In this document: positions 1 through 6,215 of the stretch, piece after piece
Numbering within the stretch: position 1 is the first letter of the stretch
Layout: the number at the start of each line of letters is the position of its first letter
Position numbers and translations under genes: made by a program
The notes under the pieces: generated by a model
What the model was told of the DNA's origin: nothing
The model's database searches: none
Seen by the model: only the letters and a program-made list of their open reading frames with translations
NCBI GenBank assembly: GCA_035263065.1
Contig: DATFRS010000016.1
Span: 1 to 7,577 of the forward strand
Direction: 5' to 3'
From: Dokdonella_A sp035263065
GTDB taxonomy: Bacteria; Pseudomonadota; Gammaproteobacteria; Xanthomonadales; Rhodanobacteraceae
DNA: 7,577 nucleotides

Positions 1-1
1 C

Positions 2-2305
2 GTGTGGTGCGACATGCTGGTGGCCATCGCCGCGTGCGCGGCGCTGCGGCTGCCGCGCTTTCGGCTGGTGGCGATCGCGTTGCTCGGCTTCGCCTGGTGC
101 GCGTGGCGTGCGGGCGTCGTGCTCGACGCGCGACTGCCGGAATCGCTCGAGGGCCGCGACCTCGACGTCATCGGCATCGTCGACGACCTGCCGCAGACGC
201 GACCCGATGCGTTGCGCGCGACGCTCCGCATCGAATCCGGGTTTCGCGGCCGCGCACGCATCGCTTGGTACGGCGCACCCGCCGGCGCGTTCGCGCCGTG
301 CACGCGCTGGCACCTGCACGTTCGGCTGAAACGCCCGCGCGGGCTGGTCAACCCGGGCGGCTTCGACGCGGAACGCTCGGCCCTCGAACGTCGCATCGTC
401 GCGACCGGCTACGTGCGCGACGACCCGGGCAATGCGCGGATCGACGCCGCCGACTCGTGCATCGACGGGTTGCGTGCGCGCTTGTCCGACGAGATCGCCG
501 CACGCATCGCAGATCCGCACGACGCGGCGCTCGTGCGAGCCTTCGCGCTCGGCGACACGCGCGGCCTCGACGACGACGACTGGGAGGTCGCGCGCATCAA
601 CGGCGTGCCGCATCTGATCGCGATCTCCGGGTTCCACGTCGGCGTCGCGGCGGGGCTCGGCGCGCTGCTCGTGCGGCTCATCGGGTGGCTGGTGCCGCGG
701 CTCGGCACGCGCGTGCCGATCGGTGCCCTGGCGACGCCGGCTGCGCTGGCGACCGCGATGGCCTACGGCCTGCTCGCCGGCGGCAGCCTGCCGACCGTGC
801 GCACGCTGCTGATGATCGGCGCAGTCGCGGTCGCGCGCAGCGGACGACGCGCGGGCAGCGGCGCACAGTCGCTCGCGGTCGCGCTCGTCGCGGTGCTCGT
901 CGTCGATCCGCTCGCCGTGCTGGCGCCGGGCTTCTGGCTGTCGTTCGCCGGCGTCGCGTTCCTGATGCTCTGCCTCGCGCGGCGACAGGGCATCCTCGGG
1001 TTCCTGCGCGAGCTCACCGTCGGCCAGCTCGTGATGTCGCTCGCGCTGCTGCCGCTGACGGTCTGGTTCTTCGGCGAAGCGTCGCTCGTCGGCGCGCTGT
1101 CCAATCTCGTCGCGGTGCCGTTCGTCAGCTTCGTGATCGTCCCGCTGTGCCTCGTCGCGGTGCTGGCGCTGCTGGCGTTCCCGTCGCCGGCAACGCCGCT
1201 GCTGCACGCGGCGGCGTGGTGCGCACACGCGCAATGGGCCTTGCTCGAGCGCATGGCCGCGCTGCCGGGCGCGCATGCGTATCTGCCCGAAGCGAGCCTC
1301 GCCGCGCTCGTGCTCGCGATGCTCGGTGCGACGTGGATGCTGATGCCGCGCGGCGTTCCCGCACGGGCGCTCGGCGCGCTGCTGTTCCTGCCGCTGCTGC
1401 TGCCGCCGCGCGCGTCGCTCGACGACGGCGCGTTCGAAACGGTGTTCATCGACGTCGGCCAGGGCCTCGCCGTGCTCGTGCGCACGCGCGGGCACGCGAT
1501 GCTCTACGACGCCGGTGCGCGTTATCCGTCCGAATTCGATCTCGGCAAGGCTGTCGTGCTGCCGACGCTGCACGCGCTCGGCGTCGGACGTCTCGACCGC
1601 ATCGTGATCAGCCACGGCGACAACGACCACGCCGGCGGCGCCGCGGCCGTCGCGCAGGTATTTCCGGAGGCCGAAGTCGCCGGCGGCGAGCCGGCGCGCA
1701 GCGACATCGCCCTGCGTCAATGCCGCGCAGGCGAAACCTGGGACTGGAACGGCGTGCATTTCCGCGTGCTGTCGCCGGCGGACGATCAGCTCGAAGCGCC
1801 CATCAGCCCACGCGGCGACAACGATCGCTCATGCGTCCTGCTGGTCGAAGGACGCGGCGGACGGCTGCTGCTGCCCGGCGACATCGGCGCACGCATCGAG
1901 CCGCGCATCGCCGCGGAGCTCGGCCGCGCCCGCACGCCGCTCGTCGTCGCCGCCGCGCACCATGGCAGCCGCACGTCGTCGTCGCAGGCGTTCATCGACG
2001 CCGCGCATCCCGCGCTCGCGGTCGTATCGGCCGGCTGGCACAACCACTACGGGCATCCGCACCCGGACGTCGTCGCACGGTTTCGCGACGCCGGCGCCTG
2101 CGTCGCCGACACCGCCGGGCAGGGCGCGGTCACGATCGAGTTTCCGCCCGATTCCGGACCGGTCGCGCACGCCGAGCGGGACCGCCGCCGCCGCTACTGG
2201 CGTGAACGGAGCGACCCGTCGTGCTGTCCACTGGGCAGCGCGTCGCAGAGTGGCGCCGCGCGGCCTTGCTATGATGCGCGCCTGTCGGCGCCCCGCGACA
2301 TGTAG
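2..2305 (+). CDS. comEC: ComEC/Rec2-family DNA uptake channel protein, 5' end outside the window
   Basis: ComEC forms the inner-membrane channel that carries single-stranded DNA into the cytoplasm during natural transformation. 767 residues are visible, numbered from the GTG at position 2. After two short hydrophobic stretches (about 5-38) comes the OB-fold/DUF4131 region, with N-P-G-G-F-D at 117-122. C100 and C153 could pair like the disulfide known in the B. subtilis ComEC N-loop (inference). The polytopic competence domain spans about 180-440 and carries the hallmark H-L-I-A-I-S-G-F-H at 204-212. The C-terminal metallo-beta-lactamase-like domain (about 478-715) keeps D-V-G-Q-G (484-488), H-G-D-N-D-H (538-543), D627, H653-H654 and an H-N-H-Y-G-H-P-H run (680-687), so its metal site looks intact. 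The frame is open to the left edge and the usual first membrane helix is missing, so the true start is probably a few tens of codons upstream. The last 50 or so residues, Arg-rich and then Cys-containing, lie beyond the conserved domain and overlap the exbB promoter. Confidence 0.95.
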   Translation: MWCDMLVAIAACAALRLPRFRLVAIALLGFAWCAWRAGVVLDARLPESLEGRDLDVIGIVDDLPQTRPDALRATLRIESGFRGRARIAWYGAPAGAFAPCTRWHLHVRLKRPRGLVNPGGFDAERSALERRIVATGYVRDDPGNARIDAADSCIDGLRARLSDEIAARIADPHDAALVRAFALGDTRGLDDDDWEVARINGVPHLIAISGFHVGVAAGLGALLVRLIGWLVPRLGTRVPIGALATPAALATAMAYGLLAGGSLPTVRTLLMIGAVAVARSGRRAGSGAQSLAVALVAVLVVDPLAVLAPGFWLSFAGVAFLMLCLARRQGILGFLRELTVGQLVMSLALLPLTVWFFGEASLVGALSNLVAVPFVSFVIVPLCLVAVLALLAFPSPATPLLHAAAWCAHAQWALLERMAALPGAHAYLPEASLAALVLAMLGATWMLMPRGVPARALGALLFLPLLLPPRASLDDGAFETVFIDVGQGLAVLVRTRGHAMLYDAGARYPSEFDLGKAVVLPTLHALGVGRLDRIVISHGDNDHAGGAAAVAQVFPEAEVAGGEPARSDIALRQCRAGETWDWNGVHFRVLSPADDQLEAPISPRGDNDRSCVLLVEGRGGRLLLPGDIGARIEPRIAAELGRARTPLVVAAAHHGSRTSSSQAFIDAAHPALAVVSAGWHNHYGHPHPDVVARFRDAGACVADTAGQGAVTIEFPPDSGPVAHAERDRRRRYWRERSDPSCCPLGSASQSGAARPCYDARLSAPRDM
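2267..2275 (+). promoter_or_regulatory. Putative extended -10 promoter for the exbB-exbD-msbA-lpxK operon
   Basis: The sequence TGCTATGAT is an extended -10 element: TG at 2267-2268, one base, then TATGAT at 2270-2275, five of six matches to the sigma-70 -10 consensus. It stands out against the surrounding GC-rich DNA. No good -35 hexamer sits 16-18 bp upstream; the 17-bp position reads AGAGTG. Extended -10 promoters often do without a -35. The predicted transcription start is near 2282, giving a leader of about 38 nt before the exbB GTG. The element lies inside the final codons of comEC, 27 nt before its stop codon, so the downstream genes could be expressed independently of comEC. This is a sequence match only. 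Confidence 0.5.
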
Positions 2306-2307
2306 AC

Positions 2308-2315
2308 GAAGGTGG
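2308..2315 (+). promoter_or_regulatory. Shine-Dalgarno sequence of exbB
   Basis: GAAGGTGG resembles the GGAGGTG anti-16S consensus. Its AGG core ends 7 nt before the GTG at 2320, which is good spacing. It decides the exbB start: the alternative ATG at 2335 (codon 6) has no comparable site. It begins just after the comEC stop codon (2303-2305) and is the clearest ribosome-binding site in the window. Confidence 0.65.
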
Positions 2316-2319
2316 ATCC

Positions 2320-2976
2320 GTGCTCGAAATCCTGATGGCCGGCGGCTGGGCGATGGTGCCCATCGTCATCTGCTCGGCGGTCGCCCTCGCGATCATCCTG
2401 GAGCGCTTCTGGACCTTGCGCCGCGGGGCCGTGATCCCGCCCGGCCTCGGCGACGAGGTGCGCGAATGGGCGCGCACGCGCAAGATCGATCCGGAGCATC
2501 TCAAGGTGCTCTCGACGAATTCGCCGCTCGGCGAGCTGATGGCCGCGGCGCTGTCAGTGCGCAACCGGCCGCGCGAGATCATCAAGGAGCGCGTCGAGGA
2601 TACCGGCCGCCACGTCGTGCACCGGCTCGAGCGCTTCCTCAACACGCTCGGCACGATCGCGCTGATCGGACCGCTGCTCGGCCTCCTCGGCACGGTGTTC
2701 GGCCTCATCAAGATGTTCTTCGCGGTGATGATCTCGGGCGTCGGCGATCCGATGAAGATGGCCGGCGGCATCGGCGAGGCTCTCGTCTGCACCGCTGCGG
2801 GTCTCTGCGTCGCGATCCCGGCGTACGTGTTCCATCGCTACTTCCGCGGCCGCGTCTACGACCTCGTCGTCGAGATGGAGCGGCAGGTGTTCCTCCTCAC
2901 CGACGAGCTGACCGCGATCGGCGAGACGCAGGCCGCCTCGCCGACCGTGCGCGTAGCGGCCCGCGCCGCCGGGTAA
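2320..2976 (+). CDS. exbB: MotA/TolQ/ExbB proton channel family protein
   Basis: 218-residue inner-membrane protein of the ExbB/TolQ family. With an ExbD/TolR partner, these proteins form a proton-driven stator that transmits energy to envelope processes. Three membrane helices are evident: about 10-30, 112-136 and 150-173, with a charged cytoplasmic segment (about 32-108) between the first two, as expected. The core motif G-L-L-G-T-V-F-G is at 121-128. E153 and T158 in helix 3, with T125 in helix 2, line up with the channel residues E176, T181 and T148 of E. coli ExbB, so the proton path looks intact. The GTG start is chosen for its well-spaced Shine-Dalgarno. exbD follows after 7 nt. ExbB, TolQ and generic family members cannot be firmly told apart here; the symbol follows common usage for this locus. 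No tonB or tolA lies alongside, so the partner that receives the energy is unknown. Confidence 0.9.
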   Translation: MLEILMAGGWAMVPIVICSAVALAIILERFWTLRRGAVIPPGLGDEVREWARTRKIDPEHLKVLSTNSPLGELMAAALSVRNRPREIIKERVEDTGRHVVHRLERFLNTLGTIALIGPLLGLLGTVFGLIKMFFAVMISGVGDPMKMAGGIGEALVCTAAGLCVAIPAYVFHRYFRGRVYDLVVEMERQVFLLTDELTAIGETQAASPTVRVAARAAG

Positions 2977-2983
2977 TCCGACC

Positions 2984-3415
2984 ATGCGCATCGCCTCCGC
3001 GCGCCGCGACGACGACTTCGAGATCAACGTGATCTCGCTGATCGACGTCATGCTGACGCTCCTGATGTTCTTCGTGCTGACCACGACGTTCGTGCAGCAC
3101 ACGCGCATGAAGGTCACGCTGCCGCAGGCCGCCTCGGCCGATTCGAGCGAGCAGCGCGAGGCGCTGACGATCATGATCGACCGCGAAGGCCGCTACTACC
3201 TCGACAACAACGAAGTCCTGAACCCGAGCCTCGAATCGCTGAGCGAGGCGATCCTGCGCGTCGCCGGCGACGATCGCGACCGCCCGGTCATGCTGCGCGC
3301 CGACGCGATGACGCCGCACCAGTCCGTCGTGACGGCGATGGATGCGCTCGGCCGGCTCGGCTTCACGCGCCTCTCGATCGCGACGACGCCGACCGAAGCG
3401 CCAGCGCGCCCGTGA
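2984..3415 (+). CDS. exbD: ExbD/TolR family biopolymer transport protein
   Basis: 143-residue single-pass membrane protein, the usual size for ExbD/TolR. A short N-terminal cytoplasmic part is followed by a signature helix at about 15-36 (I-N-V-I-S-L-I-D-V-M-L-T-L-L-M-F-F). D21 matches the essential membrane aspartate (D25 in E. coli ExbD, D23 in TolR) that takes part in proton movement. Residues about 40-135 form the periplasmic domain; the segment L-T-I-M-I-D-R-E-G (61-69) and the later P-V-M-L-R-A-D (101-107) are typical of the family. The ATG at 2984 follows the exbB stop by 7 nt and has no strong Shine-Dalgarno, so translation is probably coupled to exbB. Its stop codon overlaps the msbA start by 4 nt. 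It is the natural partner of the upstream ExbB. Whether the pair serves TonB-like, Tol-like or other work cannot be decided from sequence. Confidence 0.92.
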   Translation: MRIASARRDDDFEINVISLIDVMLTLLMFFVLTTTFVQHTRMKVTLPQAASADSSEQREALTIMIDREGRYYLDNNEVLNPSLESLSEAILRVAGDDRDRPVMLRADAMTPHQSVVTAMDALGRLGFTRLSIATTPTEAPARP

Positions 3416-5196
3416 CCGATCCCGGCGCCGTCAACGCGTCGTTCCTCGGCACGTACCGGCGGCTGCTGACGTACCTGCGGCCGCACCGCTGGGTCGCCGT
3501 CGTCGCGGTGCTCGGCATGGTCTTCGACGCCGGCTCGACCTCGGTGTTCATGCACCTGATCAAGCCGATGCTCAACGATCTCTTCATCGCGCGCGATCCG
3601 GTGACGATCTTCTGGCTGCCGATCGCGATCGTGATCCTGTTCTTCGTGCGCGGCGCGTCGACCTACGCGACCGACTTCGGCATCGCGCGCATCGGCCGCG
3701 GCGTCGTGCAGCAGCTCCGCAGCCAGGTTTTCGCGCGGTACCTGCGCCTGCCGGCGGCGTATTTCGACCGCGAATCGTCGGGCCAGCAGATCTCGCGGCT
3801 CGTCTACACGGTCGAGCAGGTCGCGAACGCGAGCACCGACGCGCTGAAGACGCTGATCCTGCACTCGCTGACGGTGCTGGGCCTGACGCTCAACATGCTG
3901 CTGACGAGCGTACGCCTGACGCTGGCGCTGTTCGTGCTCGCGCCCGTCGTCGCCGCGATCGTGTTCTTCGTCGGCCGCCGCTACCGGCGGATCAGCCATC
4001 GCATCCAGCGCTCGATGGGCTCGGTGACCGGCATCGTCGACGAGGTCGTCTCGGGCCAGCGCGAGGTCAAGATCTACGGCGGCCAGACGTACGAGGCGAC
4101 GCGCTTCGACGCCGTCGCCGACGAGAACCGCCGCCTCAATCTCAAGGTCGCGTCGACGAACGCCCTCTCGACGTCGCTCGTGCAGCTCGTCGCGGCGTGC
4201 TCGCTCGCGGCGGTCATCTTCGTCGCGACGCGGCCCGGCATCATCGCGCACATGGATCCCGGCTCGTTCATGTCGGTGATCACGTCGATGATGGTCATGC
4301 TGACGTCGCTGAAGCAGCTCACGACCGTGCAGGCCGGCATGCAGCGCGGCATCGCGGCGGCGGCGGACCTCTTCAGCATCGTCGACACGCCCGGCGAGCG
4401 CGACACCGGCACCGTGCGCGTCGAGCGCTGCCGCGGCGATCTCGAGCTCCGCGGCGTCGAGCTCCACTATCCCGGCCAGACGCGCGCGGCGCTGAACGGC
4501 ATCGACCTCAGGTGCGCGTCCGGCACGGTGACCGCGCTGGTGGGCCCGTCCGGCGGCGGCAAGTCGAGCCTCGTCAGCACGATTCCGCGCTTCTACGAGC
4601 CGACCGCCGGCGAGATCCGCCTCGACGGCCGTCCGCTCGACGACTACACGATCGAGAGCCTGCGCGAGCAGATCGCCTGGGTCGGCCAGAAGGTCGTGCT
4701 GTTCAACGACACCGTCGCGCGCAACATCGCCTACGGCGCGCTCGCCGGCGCCTCGCGCGCCGAGATCGAGGACGCCGCGCGCGCAGCCAACGCGATGGAG
4801 TTCATCGCCAAACTGCCGAAGGGGCTCGACAGCGAAGTCGGCGAGGGCGGCGCGCTCCTGTCCGGCGGCCAGCGCCAGCGCATCGCGATCGCGCGCGCGC
4901 TGCTCAAGAACGCGCCGATCCTGATCCTCGACGAGGCGACCAGCGCGCTCGACTCGGAGTCGGAGCGGCTGATCCAGAACGCGCTCGGCCGGCTGATGCG
5001 CGACCGCACGGTGCTGGTCATCGCGCACCGCTTGTCGACGATCGAGCACGCCGACCAGATCGTCGTGCTCGACGACGGCCGCGTGGTCGAGCAGGGCACG
5101 CACGCGACGCTGCTCGCGCGCAACGGCAAGTACGCCGCGCTGCACAGGATGCAATTCCGCGAGGACGTCGCCCCCGTCGTGCCGGCCGCGGTCTGA
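3412..5196 (+). CDS. msbA: MsbA-type lipid A/lipopolysaccharide ABC flippase
   Basis: 594-residue ABC half-transporter, close to the 582 residues of E. coli MsbA. It works as a homodimer that uses ATP to flip core-lipid A from the inner to the outer leaflet of the inner membrane. The N-terminal membrane domain (about 20-310) has six predicted helices, roughly at 28-46, 66-84, 149-168, 170-188, 258-275 and 285-303. The C-terminal ATPase domain is complete: A-loop Y353, Walker A G-P-S-G-G-G-K-S-S (378-386), Q-loop Q426, signature L-S-G-G-Q (483-487), Walker B I-L-I-L-D-E (503-508, E508 catalytic), D-loop S-A-L-D (511-514) and switch H539. The GTG start overlaps the exbD stop (GTGA), and no good Shine-Dalgarno is visible. 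Adjacent lpxK supports the lipid A role over a generic multidrug exporter, as in E. coli msbA-lpxK. Confidence 0.96.
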   Translation: MTDPGAVNASFLGTYRRLLTYLRPHRWVAVVAVLGMVFDAGSTSVFMHLIKPMLNDLFIARDPVTIFWLPIAIVILFFVRGASTYATDFGIARIGRGVVQQLRSQVFARYLRLPAAYFDRESSGQQISRLVYTVEQVANASTDALKTLILHSLTVLGLTLNMLLTSVRLTLALFVLAPVVAAIVFFVGRRYRRISHRIQRSMGSVTGIVDEVVSGQREVKIYGGQTYEATRFDAVADENRRLNLKVASTNALSTSLVQLVAACSLAAVIFVATRPGIIAHMDPGSFMSVITSMMVMLTSLKQLTTVQAGMQRGIAAAADLFSIVDTPGERDTGTVRVERCRGDLELRGVELHYPGQTRAALNGIDLRCASGTVTALVGPSGGGKSSLVSTIPRFYEPTAGEIRLDGRPLDDYTIESLREQIAWVGQKVVLFNDTVARNIAYGALAGASRAEIEDAARAANAMEFIAKLPKGLDSEVGEGGALLSGGQRQRIAIARALLKNAPILILDEATSALDSESERLIQNALGRLMRDRTVLVIAHRLSTIEHADQIVVLDDGRVVEQGTHATLLARNGKYAALHRMQFREDVAPVVPAAV

Positions 5197-5201
5197 GCGC
5201 C

Positions 5202-6215
5202 GTGCGCCTTGCACTGCGTCTGCAGCGCATCTGGTACGACGGCGAGCCCGTGCCGTTCTGGCTGTCCGCGCTGGTGCCGCTCTACCGCGGACTGCGCGCG
5301 CTGCACGTCGCGGCATACCGTTTCGGTTTCAGGCAGGCGCAGCGCGTCGACGCGCCGGTCATCGTCGTCGGCAACCTCACGGCGGGCGGCAGCGGGAAGA
5401 CGCCGCTGGCGATCGCGCTGGTCGAAGCGCTGCGCGCGCGGGGATTTCGCCCGGCGATCGTCAGCCGCGGCTACGGCGGCACGCAGCGCGCGGCCGAAGT
5501 GCTCGGCGACGCGCCCGATCCGCGCCGCTACGGCGACGAGCCGAGCCTGATGCGCCGCCGCACCGGCGCGCCGGTCGCGGTCGGGCGCGAGCGCGCCGAG
5601 GCCGCCGCGCTGCTCGTCAAGCAAGGCGCGAACGTCGTCATCGCCGACGACGGCTTGCAGAATCCCTCGCTCGCGCGCGACATCGAGATCTGCGTCGTCG
5701 ACGGCCAGCGCCGCTTCGGCAACGAGCGTCTGTTGCCCGCAGGTCCGCTGCGCGAGCCGATGTCGCGCCTGGACGGCATCGATTTCCGCGTCTGCAACGG
5801 CGCGCGCGCCGAGCCGGGCGAAGTCGCGATGCGGCTTTCGGGCGAAGTCGCGGTCGCGGTGTCGGGCGCGCCGCGCACGCGGCCGCTGGCGTCGTTCGTG
5901 CGGCAGTACGTGCACGCGGTCGCGGCGATCGGCAATCCCGGGCGCTTCTTCGCCGGTCTGCAGGCGCGCGGCATCGAGGTCATTGCGCATCCGTTCCCGG
6001 ACCATCACGCGTTCACGCCGGCCGATCTCGCGTTCGGCGACGCGCTGCCGGTGCTGATGACCGAGAAGGACGCGATCAAGTGCGTCGGCTTCGCCGGCGA
6101 CGACGTCTGGTGCGTGCCGATCAGCGCGGAGCTGCCTCCGGCGTTCATCGAGGAGATCGTCGCGCGCCTGCGCCGTCCGGCGCCGTCACCAGATCCGGAT
6201 GCGCGCGTCCGCTGA
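5202..6215 (+). CDS. lpxK: Tetraacyldisaccharide 4'-kinase (lipid A biosynthesis)
   Basis: LpxK uses ATP to phosphorylate the 4' position of tetraacyldisaccharide 1-phosphate, giving lipid IVA, on the cytoplasmic face of the inner membrane. 337 residues, a normal length (E. coli 328). The typical opening W-Y-D-G (11-14) is followed by a hydrophobic and amphipathic N-terminal membrane anchor. The P-loop G-N-L-T-A-G-G-S-G-K-T-P is at 57-68, S-R-G-Y-G-G at 88-93, G-D-E-P at 111-114, D-D-G-L-Q at 149-153, R-R-F-G-N at 170-174, L-P-A-G-P-L-R-E at 178-185, D-H-H at 267-269 and T-E-K-D at 287-290. D112, D149/D150 and D267/H268 probably match the catalytic and metal-site residues of Aquifex LpxK. Position 154 is Asn where many gammaproteobacterial enzymes have His. 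The GTG start lies 5 nt after the msbA stop. The frame stays open far upstream through msbA, but that part encodes only Arg/Ala-rich shadow sequence. The 3' end overlaps the convergent peptidase gene by 30 bp. No kdsB follows. Confidence 0.95.
   Translation: MRLALRLQRIWYDGEPVPFWLSALVPLYRGLRALHVAAYRFGFRQAQRVDAPVIVVGNLTAGGSGKTPLAIALVEALRARGFRPAIVSRGYGGTQRAAEVLGDAPDPRRYGDEPSLMRRRTGAPVAVGRERAEAAALLVKQGANVVIADDGLQNPSLARDIEICVVDGQRRFGNERLLPAGPLREPMSRLDGIDFRVCNGARAEPGEVAMRLSGEVAVAVSGAPRTRPLASFVRQYVHAVAAIGNPGRFFAGLQARGIEVIAHPFPDHHAFTPADLAFGDALPVLMTEKDAIKCVGFAGDDVWCVPISAELPPAFIEEIVARLRRPAPSPDPDARVR
6186..6215. other. Tail-to-tail coding overlap of lpxK and the M13 peptidase gene
   Basis: Both strands code here. 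The plus strand ends LpxK with S-P-D-P-D-A-R-V-R-stop and the minus strand ends the peptidase with S-A-D-A-R-I-R-I-W-stop. The segment contains the 8-bp palindrome ATCCGGAT (6193-6200). There is no intergenic space and I see no hairpin followed by a T-run, so neither gene has an obvious intrinsic terminator here. Transcripts from both sides must run into each other or stop inside the opposite gene. Confidence 0.85.

Noticed and set aside
4..2205. 733-codon plus-strand frame overlapping comEC
   Set aside because: Arg-rich and without membrane segments or motifs, while the other frame gives a full set of ComEC signatures.
1..2305. DNA uptake signal sequences of the Neisseria or Haemophilus type near comEC
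   Set aside because: I looked for the core words of both types and saw none.
1962..3032. 356-codon plus-strand frame bridging comEC and exbB
   Set aside because: Shadow frame; it crosses the promoter and Shine-Dalgarno and encodes Arg-rich low-complexity sequence.
3342..5201. Open frame running through the whole of msbA in another plus-strand frame and continuing into lpxK, looking like a 957-residue fusion
   Set aside because: Before position 5202 the translation is Arg/Ala-rich low-complexity sequence, typical of a shadow frame in GC-rich DNA. The real protein in this interval is MsbA with all its ATPase motifs. LpxK begins at its own GTG just before the W-Y-D-G motif.
3196..5316. 706-codon antisense open frame opposite msbA
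   Set aside because: Composition is dominated by Arg, Ala, Asp, Glu and His with no domain or motif. It is a by-product of few stop codons in GC-rich DNA opposite a conserved gene.
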